DNA from: CAYYMZ01 sp964473025
Lineage (GTDB): Bacteria > Patescibacteriota > UBA1384 > DTJR01
DNA: 14,901 nucleotides
Reading direction: 5' to 3'
Assembly: GCA_964473025.1 (NCBI GenBank)
Contig: CAYYMZ010000019.1
Coordinates: 1-14,901 of the forward strand
Below the pieces are notes generated by a model. The model saw only the letters and a list, made by a program, of their open reading frames with translations. It did no database searches and had not been told where the DNA came from. The first letter of the stretch is position 1. Every line of letters starts with the position of its first letter. Positions 1-7,307 of this stretch are shown here, in pieces. Position numbers and translations under genes: made by a program.

Positions 1-2
1 GG

Positions 3-497
3 GATCACATGAAGATAAATATGTCGCTTTCCGAAATAAAGGGTTTGGTTGAGCTGGTTCAAAATATGAAAAAAGACGAAATAATCAACCGGGTTCTGGA
101 TAATAACCCGCAGACAGGGCTTCTAAACGACGTCAACCTCGGAGGTTATTACCTGGTTCCTAGGGCCGGTAACTTCAGCGCAATTCAATCGATGGTAAAA
201 AGTATTTTTGGAGGATTTAATACTGATACTCCCGAAGTAATTTCTGTTGAGGTCTTAAATGGAAGCGGCGTTGTCGGCTCGGCCGGTAAATTCGCTCAAA
301 TTCTGAAAGACGAGGGAATTAAGATTGTCAATATCGGTAATAACCCCAGTATTGTTTCAAAGACGCAAATTCAAAACGGGGCTGGAAACTCCAAGGTTCT
401 CTCTCAAATTCGCTCCCATTTAAACTCACCAGAGGTAACTCAACTTGACGAGAAGGGTAAGATCGTAGTAATTATAGGTAAAGATTATGGAAAGTAA
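3..497 (+). CDS. LytR-CpsA-Psr (LCP) family protein, C-terminal part with LytR_C domain (5' end outside window)
   Basis: The frame is open to the left edge: codons GAT CAC precede the first ATG at 9, so the gene probably begins outside the window. The first ~70 visible residues (MSLSEIKGLVELVQNMK, then NLGGYYLVPRAGNF) look like the end of an LCP catalytic domain. Residues about 77-157 (counted from the ATG at 9), starting ISVEVLNGSGVVGSAGKFA, match the LytR_C domain, which often follows LCP domains. LCP proteins are membrane-anchored enzymes that transfer undecaprenyl-linked glycopolymers to the cell wall; the N-terminal transmembrane helix and the catalytic Arg/Asp residues would lie upstream and cannot be checked. 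The stop overlaps the next gene by 11 nt, suggesting translational coupling. Family membership is fairly secure; the exact polymer is unknown. Confidence 0.8.
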   Translation, partial: DHMKINMSLSEIKGLVELVQNMKKDEIINRVLDNNPQTGLLNDVNLGGYYLVPRAGNFSAIQSMVKSIFGGFNTDTPEVISVEVLNGSGVVGSAGKFAQILKDEGIKIVNIGNNPSIVSKTQIQNGAGNSKVLSQIRSHLNSPEVTQLDEKGKIVVIIGKDYGK

Positions 498-1068
498 ACT
501 ATCCAACCGGGGAATCAAAGTTGTTTCAAAGGTAATCATCTCTTTTTTTGCTCTCGTTTCTCTTGTTTTCTTCTTCCTTTCGATCGACCAAACCTTAATC
601 GTTGTAACAATTTCGGTTATTATGCTTCTGGCGAGTATTTATCTAATGTGGACGCAAGAGGAATATGATTCAATCAGTTTGCTTATTTTCTTTTTTGGCA
701 CGACGGCCTGTTTTTATTTCTTTTCAGATGTAATTTTAACTGAGTGGCCGCGCCTGGTTTCAGTCGCCGTTTTTGCTCTATTGAGCTTGCTTTTGTCTAA
801 CTATCTTTTAAATACGGCCAACGCCGTTAATTCCGCGCAGAGAGGCATCTTTAAAATTGCCCTTGCTATCATCTTTACACAGATATTCTGGATCTTGAGT
901 TTTTTTGAGGCAAGCCAAATTTCCAAAGGTGCAGTTGCCGCCGTAATCTTCTTTAATCTACAATCAACGGTACGCGATATCCTTGAAGACAAGATAGAGA
1001 ACAAAAAGTTTGTCTTTTTGGGTATTATCAGTATAATCTTACTTGCAATCATAATATATAGGATTTAA
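487..1068 (+). CDS. Polytopic membrane protein of unknown function
   Basis: A 193-aa protein made almost entirely of hydrophobic segments. I count about six transmembrane helices, roughly residues 10-32, 35-54, 62-82, 87-107, 122-140 and 173-191, with a charged loop (EDKIENKK) before the last. I recognise no family motif. The ATG lies inside the end of the LCP gene (11-nt overlap) with a weak AGG-containing ribosome site (AGGTAAAG) upstream, so it is probably co-translated with the LCP gene. Guilt by association suggests a cell-envelope role, but this is inference only. Confidence 0.75.
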   Translation: MESKLSNRGIKVVSKVIISFFALVSLVFFFLSIDQTLIVVTISVIMLLASIYLMWTQEEYDSISLLIFFFGTTACFYFFSDVILTEWPRLVSVAVFALLSLLLSNYLLNTANAVNSAQRGIFKIALAIIFTQIFWILSFFEASQISKGAVAAVIFFNLQSTVRDILEDKIENKKFVFLGIISIILLAIIIYRI

Positions 1069-1072
1069 GGGC

Positions 1073-1125
1073 GGTTTGCGGGTGCTTCGGCAGGGTGGAA
1101 CTGCCGAATCTATCCGTCGCAAACC
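1073..1125 (+). promoter_or_regulatory. Nested stem-loop RNA element in the leader of the foldase gene
   Basis: An outer stem pairs GGTTTGCG (1073-1080) with CGCAAACC (1118-1125). An inner stem pairs TTCGGCAG (1086-1093) with CTGCCGAA (1101-1108) around the 7-nt loop GGTGGAA. Between them is an asymmetric internal loop (GGTGC and TCTATCCGT). Two perfect 8-bp stems in 53 nt between two genes, 29 nt before the next start codon, are unlikely to be chance. There is no T-tract, so it is not an intrinsic terminator. It may be a processing site, an mRNA-stability hairpin or a cis-regulatory RNA. I could not match it to a known riboswitch or ribozyme. Confidence 0.55.
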
Positions 1126-1153
1126 TAATCATAATTATCAGGAGACAATAAAA

Positions 1154-2131
1154 ATGAAATTAGATATCTTTGGTACTTTCCGTAAGTTCGAGATTTATGT
1201 TTTAAAACTCGCCATTTCCTTCGGGAGAAAATGCGCGATTCTATCTGCCCGCGTCAAGACCGTTTCCTCACCATTTTTAAGGGTTTATTGGAAAACGATC
1301 ATCCTTGGTCTTGTGGTTTTGTATGTCATTGGTGGAGTTGTCTTCGGCGTTCGTCTATATCACCAGAAAAGATTTGAAAAAATTGATCTTGTTGCGTCTT
1401 ACATTTATCCATTTCCGGTTGCCAATACGGGACGGAGCATTCTTTTTGATAAGGAACTGCAGCATAAGGTGCAATGGGCCAAAACATTTGCCCAAAAATC
1501 ACAAAGCGAATTACCTACCGACTTGTACGCAAGAATCCTGCGGGATATGGTTAACGACTCGTCCAGCATGCAAGAGGCCGGAACCCTAAATGTCAGGGTA
1601 ACTAAAAAAGACATTGACAGCACATTCGATCTTGTCATTCAGGGAATCGGAACACGCGAACAGGCAATGCAGTACGTAAAAGATTACTACGGAATGACTT
1701 TGGGGCAACTGGAGGAGCAGGCGCTTCCCAAGATTGTGCAAGAAAAAATTCGTGAGGAGTTTTTCGTAAGGGTGATAGCGCGCCACATTTTAATCAAAGA
1801 CGACGCGAAAGCGGCAGATATTCTCAAAAAGATTCAAGAAGGCGGAAACTTCAACGATTTAGCCAAAGACAATTCAGAGGACCAAACCACAAAAGACAAT
1901 GGCGGGCTTCTGGCGGACGGCGAATTTATCTATCACGACTCTGGTTTAATTGAACCGATCGAGAAAGTGCTCTTCAAGCTAAAAACTGGAGAGGTAAGTG
2001 GTCTCGTCAAATCTGATTTCGGAAACCATATCTTAAAAGTCGATAAAAAAGAAGGCACTATCAATATGACCATGGATGAGTGGCTTCAATCACTCCGCAA
2101 AAAATACCCAACTAGAGTTTGGGTTAAATAA
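1154..2131 (+). CDS. Membrane-anchored parvulin-type peptidyl-prolyl cis-trans isomerase (PpiC/PrsA/SurA-like)
   Basis: The start is set at the ATG at 1154, preceded by GGAG nine bases upstream; the longer frame from 1076 would begin inside the structured leader. The 325-aa product has a basic N-terminus, one transmembrane helix at about residues 48-68 (TIILGLVVLYVIGGVVFGVRL region), a SurA-N-like helical region, then a rotamase domain at about 208-300. Typical rotamase landmarks are ARHILIKDD, FNDLAKDNSEDQTTKDNGG, KLKTGEVSGLVKSDFGNHIL. The tail EWLQSLRKKYPTRVW is hydrophilic. Such proteins sit on the outer face of the cytoplasmic membrane and help fold exported proteins, which fits the LCP gene upstream and the secreted LPQTG protein nearby. 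Substrates are unknown. Confidence 0.88.
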   Translation: MKLDIFGTFRKFEIYVLKLAISFGRKCAILSARVKTVSSPFLRVYWKTIILGLVVLYVIGGVVFGVRLYHQKRFEKIDLVASYIYPFPVANTGRSILFDKELQHKVQWAKTFAQKSQSELPTDLYARILRDMVNDSSSMQEAGTLNVRVTKKDIDSTFDLVIQGIGTREQAMQYVKDYYGMTLGQLEEQALPKIVQEKIREEFFVRVIARHILIKDDAKAADILKKIQEGGNFNDLAKDNSEDQTTKDNGGLLADGEFIYHDSGLIEPIEKVLFKLKTGEVSGLVKSDFGNHILKVDKKEGTINMTMDEWLQSLRKKYPTRVWVK

Positions 2132-2135
2132 AGCT

Positions 2136-2633
2136 CTATTTGCCGATACTTATTCTGTAGTCAATCACCTTGTCATTCTCTCCAAAAAGGAAACTGGCTC
2201 GTACAAATTTGTTGCAAATTACGTGGGGAAGCCAGAGTGAATCATCTGCCCACATTTTAGCATACGGAAGTTTGTTTTTTAAAAACCACTCAGGTTTCAT
2301 CTCTTCCGATTCTTTCGGCCTTCCTTCCCAACTATCACAAAAATATGTCACAACTCGCTGGTTCAAATCGGGTTTTCTGGCAAAATAAAAATCTAATATT
2401 GCAACCTTTTTAAATTTTTTGGGGATAATACCAATCTCCTCTTGTGCTTCGCGGATTGCTGTTTCTTCTATTTTTTCTCCCTTTGCCGGTTTTCCGCCGA
2501 CCCCATTCCAGTGCCCCTTGCCAAATCCCCGCTTCTTCATTGCCAAAAGTATTTTTTTGTCTTTAACTAAAAACAAGAGTGTCGCTTGACGCAAAGGTTT
2601 CTTTACTTTTTTCTCAACTGTGAGAATATCCAT
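2136..2633 (-). CDS. Nudix hydrolase, MTH1 (NUDT1)-like oxidised purine nucleotide diphosphatase
   Basis: A complete Nudix box spans residues 47-69 (G47, E53, R61-E62, E65-E66, G68; pattern Gx5Ex7REx2EExGI). The flanking sequence resembles MTH1 rather than E. coli MutT: KKRGFGKGHWNGVGGK before the box, then MKPEWF and MWADDSLWLP, ending with a DKVIDYRI segment. The Trp-Asp-Asp triad in MWADDS corresponds to the base-recognition residues of human MTH1, so 8-oxo-dGTP or 2-OH-dATP hydrolysis is likely. The start is taken at ATG 2633; a TTG seven codons upstream is less plausible. The gene lies 52 nt downstream of the LPQTG gene on the same strand. It cleans oxidised nucleotides from the pool, thematically close to the nearby translesion polymerase. 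Substrate assignment is by analogy. Confidence 0.88.
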   Translation of the reverse strand: MDILTVEKKVKKPLRQATLLFLVKDKKILLAMKKRGFGKGHWNGVGGKPAKGEKIEETAIREAQEEIGIIPKKFKKVAILDFYFARKPDLNQRVVTYFCDSWEGRPKESEEMKPEWFLKNKLPYAKMWADDSLWLPHVICNKFVRASFLFGENDKVIDYRISIGK

Positions 2634-2685
2634 AACCGAAATATACCACAACAAAACCTAGTTTGTAGATCGTAACGATTAACTC

Positions 2686-3492
2686 TTATGTTTTTTTAGC
2701 TTTTCTTCTTATGAGGTCAATTGTTAAAATAGCTGCAAGTGCTACTAAAGATATGCCGATTGCGGTTGATTTAGTACTGCTATTGTCAGTCGGGGCACCC
2801 GTTTGCGGTAAAATTTCTGGGGTTGAGGTTGCGGTCTGCACTGCCGGATTATCAACTACAATCCTGACTGTTGACATGACGTAGGTATCCTCTCCGGCAG
2901 CATATGCCTTCGAGCCAAAGAAATTTACTAATCTTAAACCTGGGTCAACCACGTAAAATATGCCGGTTATTACCGTTTGGTCCGGCGTGTTGGCGTTAAC
3001 CGTTGCGGTAATTGCTCCAAGCTGAGTGATCATCTGGGAGGTGAGTCCATTCTGTAGGGTTATATTAGTGTCCGAGGCGTAAATATAGTTGTCTCCATCT
3101 CCGTCAACATCGCTCAGTCCAGTTCCAAAAGCGTCAATATTTCCAAGATAACTACCATTGGTAAATGAGATTCCATAAACCGGATCGAGGTCATTCTCGC
3201 CCGTAGCACTTGTTGCTCCCAAGAAAGTAAGTGTGTCCCCGGGGCTCACTGTTAACGTTTCTGCATCACCGCCCGAACTGGCCGGATTTGCGGAAATGGT
3301 TGAATAATTCATCCAGTCGCTTGCCGCACCAGTGGTTAAGCAATTAGTAATTTTACAAACCTGCGCTTTGATGTTGAGCGTACCTCCGCTTAACAAATCG
3401 TATCCCGGATCCGCGGCCATTGCCGCATTTGGCAAATACAAAAATGCTGCCACAAACAACATGGCAGACCATAAGTAACTTATTTTTCTCAT
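2686..3492 (-). CDS. Secreted LPQTG sortase-anchored surface protein
   Basis: The 268-aa protein has a classical signal peptide (MRK start, hydrophobic core, AMA-A cleavage near residue 26). A Ser/Thr/Gly/Asp-rich extracellular region follows, including an acidic Ca-binding-like stretch DVDGDGDNY and VSPGDTLTF. It ends in a cell-wall sorting signal: LPQTG at 228-232, a hydrophobic helix at about 243-262 and the basic tail RRKAKKT. A sortase would cleave LPQT-G and anchor it; no sortase gene is in the window. The start has GGGAG a few bases before the ATG. The two cysteines near residues 46 and 51 could form a disulfide. The ectodomain resembles no family I can name. The sorting signal is directly visible; the role is unknown. 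Confidence 0.85.
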   Translation of the reverse strand: MRKISYLWSAMLFVAAFLYLPNAAMAADPGYDLLSGGTLNIKAQVCKITNCLTTGAASDWMNYSTISANPASSGGDAETLTVSPGDTLTFLGATSATGENDLDPVYGISFTNGSYLGNIDAFGTGLSDVDGDGDNYIYASDTNITLQNGLTSQMITQLGAITATVNANTPDQTVITGIFYVVDPGLRLVNFFGSKAYAAGEDTYVMSTVRIVVDNPAVQTATSTPEILPQTGAPTDNSSTKSTAIGISLVALAAILTIDLIRRKAKKT

Positions 3493-3573
3493 ATTACTCC
3501 CTGTAAATTATTAATTATTATTATGAACCTGTCAGAAAAAAATGCAATAGTTGACGAGACACACCTCTCTTCT

Positions 3574-3639
3574 TGGCGGGGAGTGGTGGAGCCTGCCTGC
3601 CGGTAGGCAGGGATGCCTGCCAGGCTCTGACTGGTTAGA
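3574..3639. repeat. TGGCGGG repeat, copy 1 (with nested palindromes)
   Basis: It begins TGGCGGGGAGTGGTGGA, then carries a 20-bp insert ending in the palindrome CCTGCCTGCCGGTAGGCAGG, then GGATG, then a 19-bp block CCTGCCAGGCTCTGACTGG, then TTAGAG. Compared with the copy at 6415, which has neither block, it reads as a core element with two nested insertions. It sits directly downstream of dinB; copy 2 lies upstream of that gene. Confidence 0.8.
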
Positions 3640-3640
3640 G

Positions 3641-4867
3641 CTAATTTATTATTTCATACCTAGGCTTGCCGAAAGGTATTCGATCGGGTGCATCCTCTTT
3701 TGCTAAAAACATTGAGGCGGGGAAGATTGTGCCTGCTCCAAATTCATCGTTAATCAGATCGACCGCTCTTGAAAGTTTTATTTCCCGTTCAATTTCTGAA
3801 AAAATTGAGATTTGTGCTCCTGCTTGCTTAACCAATCCAAAGGCTGCTACCGAAACATAACCTGGATTGTTTCGCCAGCGACATTCTTTTAAAATCTCTC
3901 TGACGTGGCGGGAAAAACTTTGATTATCACAAAAGCGTTCAACCCTTTTGGCTTTATGAAAACCACTCCCACCATAGAAGCAAATCCCGACCGAGACACC
4001 ACTGGCCCGATATTTCTCTTTTCGCAGACGAAAACCAGCCTTAAAAATTAGCTTCTCAATGACCGATTTTGCTCCGTCTATACTTCGCAGGTGCGGCGGT
4101 AAAACATGCGAATGTCCAATCGTTTTATTTTTTATTTCGAAATCATCAACTTCATAGCCACGTAGCCGGAAGTACCAAACCCTGCCCCATTGTTTTAGGA
4201 TGCTCTGTAAATGTGGTAACGAACAGTTGAAAAGCTCGGAGGGGGAATTGATCTTAAAATTTTTCAAAACCGTTTCCATCCTGTAATTGATCCCGGTTAA
4301 ATCAGTCAGCTTTAATTGCGAATAGAAATCCTTTAAATCTTTTAGCTCAACCACGGTTAGTCCATCTGGTTTTTTTCTCTCTCCCGCCATTTTGGCTAAA
4401 AAGCGGGAAGGGCCAATACCAATCGAGCAGGTTAGGTAGTCGCCAACCTTCTCCTTTATTGCTTTTTTCATCTCATTTCCCATTTTTTCGGCTGCAACTT
4501 TGTTTTGCTCGGATGAGGTTAAGCGAACAATAAACTCATCGATACTCAATGGTTTATAATAGGGCGTAAAACTTTCGATCACTTTTATAATTTCTTTGTG
4601 ATAAATCATATACAGAGCGGGCCGTGATTCGATGATTTTGATTTTAGGGCAAATTTTTTTCATTTCACCAATCCGCCCTATTCTCACTCCGCTTGCCTTG
4701 GCTTCCTTCGAGGCAGCTATAATACATCCCGAGTCTCCTGTATATGGCGCTATTCCGATAGGAACCCCACGCAAAGTTGGCTGGACTTGTTGTTCAACCG
4801 AGGCAAAAAAAGAGTTCATATCTAGGAATAAAGTTTGGAAATCTTTTGGTGCTTGCGTGATCGACAT
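3641..4867 (-). CDS. dinB: Y-family translesion DNA polymerase (DinB/Pol IV-like)
   Basis: The 408-aa protein has the Y-family catalytic signature: LFLDMNSFFASVEQQ with metal-binding D16 and an aromatic steric-gate position at F21, and SIDEF with D110-E111. A helix-hairpin-helix-type stretch (CSIGIGPSRFLAKMAGERKKPDG, then LTDLTGI) follows. The C-terminal half (about 245-350) would be the little finger domain (TIGHSHVLPPHLRS). Such polymerases insert nucleotides opposite damaged bases with low fidelity. The -10-like TAGAAT ends exactly 6 nt before the ATG and there is no Shine-Dalgarno, so the mRNA is probably leaderless. The gene is flanked by direct repeats (3574-3639 and 5062-5107). SIDEF replaces the SIDEAYLD of E. 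coli DinB, so assignment to Pol IV rather than another Y subfamily is tentative. Confidence 0.88.
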   Translation of the reverse strand: MSITQAPKDFQTLFLDMNSFFASVEQQVQPTLRGVPIGIAPYTGDSGCIIAASKEAKASGVRIGRIGEMKKICPKIKIIESRPALYMIYHKEIIKVIESFTPYYKPLSIDEFIVRLTSSEQNKVAAEKMGNEMKKAIKEKVGDYLTCSIGIGPSRFLAKMAGERKKPDGLTVVELKDLKDFYSQLKLTDLTGINYRMETVLKNFKINSPSELFNCSLPHLQSILKQWGRVWYFRLRGYEVDDFEIKNKTIGHSHVLPPHLRSIDGAKSVIEKLIFKAGFRLRKEKYRASGVSVGICFYGGSGFHKAKRVERFCDNQSFSRHVREILKECRWRNNPGYVSVAAFGLVKQAGAQISIFSEIEREIKLSRAVDLINDEFGAGTIFPASMFLAKEDAPDRIPFGKPRYEIIN

Positions 4868-4873
4868 AATTTG

Positions 4874-4904
4874 ATTCTAGTACTATTACGAACAAAAGTC
4901 GAAC
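4874..4904 (-). promoter_or_regulatory. dinB promoter candidate with CGAAC direct repeats
   Basis: On the minus strand TAGAAT (4874-4879) lies 6 nt from the dinB ATG. No good -35 is visible. Two CGAAC pentamers (4889-4893 and 4900-4904, plus-strand sense) are spaced 11 bp apart, one helical turn, over the -35 zone. They could bind a regulator. They do not form the inverted CGAAC-N4-GTTCG SOS box. Confidence 0.35.
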
Positions 4905-4921
4905 AGAAGAAATAATCAAAA

Positions 4922-5107
4922 ACAAAAATAACCTGCTTTAACCCCACTCTGCATAAAGCTACGCGGGGCAGGCAGGTTAAAAATTTGGTCGAAGACCATG
5001 CCATCGACGGCCCCGAGGGGCCGCTCAGGCCCTCGAACGGGAACGAACAAAGTGAGTCGAATGGCGGGGAGTGGTAGGGGATGCCTGCCAGGCTCTGACT
5101 GGTTAGA
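4922..5107. repeat. Composite intergenic repeat region containing TGGCGGG copy 2
   Basis: This fills most of the 337-nt gene-free stretch between dinB and the next gene. In order: ACAAAAATAACCT, the same start as the compact element at 6382; a long hairpin with TAACCTGC paired to GCAGGTTA around a CCCC/GGGG inner stem, with a T-rich run on the minus-strand exit side; the palindrome GGCCCCGAGGGGCC near 5010-5025; and from 5062 TGGCGGGGAGTGGTAGGGGA followed by TGCCTGCCAGGCTCTGACTG and GTTAGAA. The last ~30 bp are identical to copy 1. I see no coding sequence here. Confidence 0.7.
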
Positions 5108-5169
5108 ATTTTTTGTATAATTTGCCCTGTGTCGTAAGTATGCTAAAAATATAAAACAAGTTAATAGAA

Positions 5170-5199
5170 TTGACTAAATGGATTAAACTGAAATAATTA
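5170..5199 (+). promoter_or_regulatory. Promoter candidate for the 5205 membrane protein
   Basis: TTGACT (5170-5175), an 18-nt spacer, then TAATTA (5194-5199), followed by five bases and the ATG at 5205. A transcript would start at about the start codon, i.e. leaderless; no Shine-Dalgarno is present. Confidence 0.45.
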
Positions 5200-5204
5200 T
5201 ATTA

Positions 5205-6329
5205 ATGAATAATTTGGACCAGCAGACTAATTTTAATCAAAGTGCATTTCCAGATAATTTTCAGAATACTAATCCCCCAAAAGATTACTTGGCTTTGAGA
5301 GCGGTATTAATGGTGCTGATATTTGTTATCTGGTTGGCCTCTTTGTTATCGATTATTTTATTTTTGTCTTCAGGTCTAGACTACCAAGCGGGAACTGGAA
5401 TAGGCATAATTCTTGGCAAATACATTATTATTGCATTATTTATTTCCTTATTTCTTGCGATAATAAACATATTTTTAGTTTACAAAGCACAGAAAGGAAA
5501 AGTCCTATCTTGTATCTTGTTGTTTTTAAGTCTCGTTTTTAGTATTGGCTTTCTTTTGTTTTACAATTATTTTTTTGGACAAGAAATACAGGAAAGCAAT
5601 GAATATAATAAAACAGTCGAAGAATCAATAGATAGCGTTATAAAGGCAAATGTTTCTGAGATAGAATTCCCTTCGGATATCAAGGAAAATATTTTCCAAA
5701 AAGGGCAACTTTTAAGAACTGTCGATTATGATCTTAGCGGTATGGGAGAGTTCAGCAAGGATGTATACTATTTTGACGAAAGCGCTAAATCTTTAAAACA
5801 ACTTAAGTCAGATTTTTGGATTCAAAATGGAATTGATCGCGCTACACAATATTCCCCCTCATTTCAACGACTAATATTATCCAATAATTCAGATGAGTTT
5901 ACTTTATTAGATTTCAAAAATAAGCGAGCTTTTAAGTTAAAAAAATATTCAGGTCATTATATAATAATTGATAAGGAAACCGGTGTCTTTTACACAAAAG
6001 ATCAAAATTTCAACAATTATGTTTTGGATGAGGAAAAACTAAAATTTAAGAAATCTTCCCAAAACCTTTCTGCTTGCGACGATGTTAATGTATTAAATCA
6101 AGAGAATACTGTAAAGATATTTTTGGACAATTTTGGATTATCTGCAAAACAAAACTTGTTTAAAAATTTATCATATCCTGTGTCATGGGTCAGTTTTGGT
6201 GAATCTAATCAACTGGGTCTTACAAATAGAACATTGTTTTTCTCTGACTCAAAGAAAAAGGAACTTTATATAATCGATGACTCAGTTCAAGGTTATAGTT
6301 TTGATACGATGTGCAATACCAATAAATAA
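5205..6329 (+). CDS. Membrane protein of unknown function with three N-terminal helices and a large C-terminal domain
   Basis: The 374-aa protein starts with a Gln/Asn-rich ~28-residue cytoplasmic tail. Three transmembrane helices follow at about 32-56, 70-92 and 99-121, and then ~250 polar residues, probably extracytoplasmic given an inside N-terminus and an odd number of helices. The C-terminal domain has repeating short beta-like segments (YYFDESAKSLKQL, FTLLDFKNKRAFKLKK, YIIIDKETGVFYTKDQN, LFFSDSKKKELYIIDD) that read like propeller or sheet strands. Two cysteines (SACDD and TMCNT) could pair. I recognise no family. The coding sequence is very AT-rich, like the native background. It is transcribed convergently toward the ydcF-like gene with a bidirectional terminator between them. 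Confidence 0.75.
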   Translation: MNNLDQQTNFNQSAFPDNFQNTNPPKDYLALRAVLMVLIFVIWLASLLSIILFLSSGLDYQAGTGIGIILGKYIIIALFISLFLAIINIFLVYKAQKGKVLSCILLFLSLVFSIGFLLFYNYFFGQEIQESNEYNKTVEESIDSVIKANVSEIEFPSDIKENIFQKGQLLRTVDYDLSGMGEFSKDVYYFDESAKSLKQLKSDFWIQNGIDRATQYSPSFQRLILSNNSDEFTLLDFKNKRAFKLKKYSGHYIIIDKETGVFYTKDQNFNNYVLDEEKLKFKKSSQNLSACDDVNVLNQENTVKIFLDNFGLSAKQNLFKNLSYPVSWVSFGESNQLGLTNRTLFFSDSKKKELYIIDDSVQGYSFDTMCNTNK

Positions 6330-6383
6330 CTACGTTGAATATTTTATAAATTTAAAAAGATAAAATAGCTCTAATTTACTACA

Positions 6384-6411
6384 AAAATAACCTACGTTAA
6401 CAGGTTATTTT
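6384..6411. terminator. Bidirectional intrinsic terminator
   Basis: Perfect 10-bp stem AAAATAACCT (6384-6393) with AGGTTATTTT (6402-6411) around loop ACGTTAAC. The A- and T-tracts at the stem ends make it work in both directions between two convergent genes. It is also the first half of the repeat element that continues as TGGCGGG copy 3. Confidence 0.75.
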
Positions 6412-6443
6412 CAATGGCGGGGAGTGGTGGAGGATGTTAGAAC
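6397..6443. repeat. TGGCGGG repeat, copy 3 (compact form)
   Basis: TTAACAGGTT (6397-6406), 8 nt, then TGGCGGGGAGTGGTGGA, GGATG, TTAGAACTT. It lacks both palindromic blocks found in copy 1 and is the simplest version in the window. The TTAACAGGTT-N8-TGGCGGG arrangement recurs exactly at 7152-7176. Confidence 0.75.
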
Positions 6444-6446
6444 TTC

Positions 6447-7103
6447 CTATTTAATAAGATGCTTCGTGTAGCCCAAAGAGACTAGATGATTATATGATTC
6501 CCAAGCTTCGGCAGGGATGTCCTGTTTAATTTGGAATCCCAATTTTGGATATTCCTTTATTCGCTGGAGATCGCCAACCATGATATTTATTACTTCATCT
6601 TTTGGAATTTCAGTGCTGGATGTATATTTCTCAAAAGATTGTTGGGGAGATGTTACAACAAATTTTTTCTCAGGCCAAACTTTTTTAAAAGTCGCGTATG
6701 CCCTTCTTTCCATATAAGGTTTTTGGACTAAAATAAAAGAGTTAAAATCCAGCCCTTTTTCTCTTAAAAGTTTTTTCGTAAATTCAATATTCTCACCTGT
6801 GTTCGTTGATTTATTTTCAACTATCAAAGCTTTTTCAGGAACACCCATTTTAACAGCAGTTTCTGCGAAGAGATCAGCTTCTGGTTTTTTGAACACGCCT
6901 TTAGATAATCTTCCGATACCGCCAGAGAAAATGAGGTTAGGTGCAAGTCCCTGCAGATAAAGCTCAGCCCCTCTTTGTGCAACTCTAATGTCGTGACTAC
7001 CAAGAACTAAAATAGCGTCCGATTTTCTCACGGCATTATTCATATGGTGATAGTCCCATATGATTTTTGCTAAAACATCTATTTTATTTTCTTCTTGAGC
7101 CAT
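6447..7103 (-). CDS. YdcF/SanA-like DUF218 family protein
   Basis: The 218-aa product (ATG at 7103; the longer TTG start at 7139 would overlap the promoter) matches the DUF218 fold: SDAILVLGSHDIRVAQRGAE, PNLIFSGG, a polar EADLFAETAVKMGVP helix, then the family hallmark VENKSTNTGENIEFTK, and later FILVQKPYMERRAYATFKK. Members include E. coli YdcF, which binds SAM, and SanA/ElyC, involved in envelope functions. This one has no N-terminal membrane helix, so it is YdcF-like and cytosolic. TATATT lies 7 nt before the ATG, with TTGGTG 17 nt further upstream. The biochemical activity is not established. Confidence 0.85.
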   Translation of the reverse strand: MAQEENKIDVLAKIIWDYHHMNNAVRKSDAILVLGSHDIRVAQRGAELYLQGLAPNLIFSGGIGRLSKGVFKKPEADLFAETAVKMGVPEKALIVENKSTNTGENIEFTKKLLREKGLDFNSFILVQKPYMERRAYATFKKVWPEKKFVVTSPQQSFEKYTSSTEIPKDEVINIMVGDLQRIKEYPKLGFQIKQDIPAEAWESYNHLVSLGYTKHLIK

Positions 7104-7110
7104 CGCTCTA

Positions 7111-7139
7111 AATATATCAGCCCAACCAAAAAACACCAA
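7111..7139 (-). promoter_or_regulatory. Promoter of the ydcF-like gene
   Basis: On the minus strand: TTGGTG (7134-7139), 17-nt spacer, TATATT (7111-7116), then 7 nt to the ATG at 7103. This implies a leaderless or nearly leaderless mRNA. Confidence 0.5.
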
Positions 7140-7151
7140 TACGGTGCTGTA

Positions 7152-7200
7152 TTAACAGGTTCAAAAAATTGGCGGGACACGTCGGTCTAGAACCTTTTAC
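7152..7200. repeat. TGGCGGG repeat, copy A (start of the first attenuator cassette)
   Basis: TTAACAGGTT (7152-7161), 8 nt, TGGCGGGACAC (7170-7180), GTCGG, then TCTAGAACCTTTTACTCC. The block TGGCGGRACAC..GGTCTAGAACCTT is shared with 14327 and, with small changes, 14847. It marks the left edge of the cassette. The following ~110 nt up to the promoter hold no gene. Confidence 0.75.
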
Positions 7201-7307
7201 TCCTTAAGGGGGTAAAAATATGAGACAAAACAGGACACTATAAAAAGGGTGTCTTATTTGTGAATGAAATGTGATTATTAATATATTTCATAACACTATA
7301 TTGTCGG

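Noticed and set aside
1076..1153. 26-residue N-terminal extension of the foldase
   Set aside because: It would translate through the nested hairpin, has no ribosome site, and the ATG at 1154 has a well-placed GGAG.
4889..4904. SOS (LexA) box upstream of dinB
   Set aside because: The two CGAAC pentamers are direct, not inverted, and the spacing is wrong for the CGAAC-N4-GTTCG operator; kept only as an unidentified direct repeat.
7170..7195. tRNA gene fragment at the TGGCGGG repeats
   Set aside because: The reverse complement resembles a T-arm plus acceptor end, but the T-stem arms do not pair and no full cloverleaf is present, so no tRNA is annotated.
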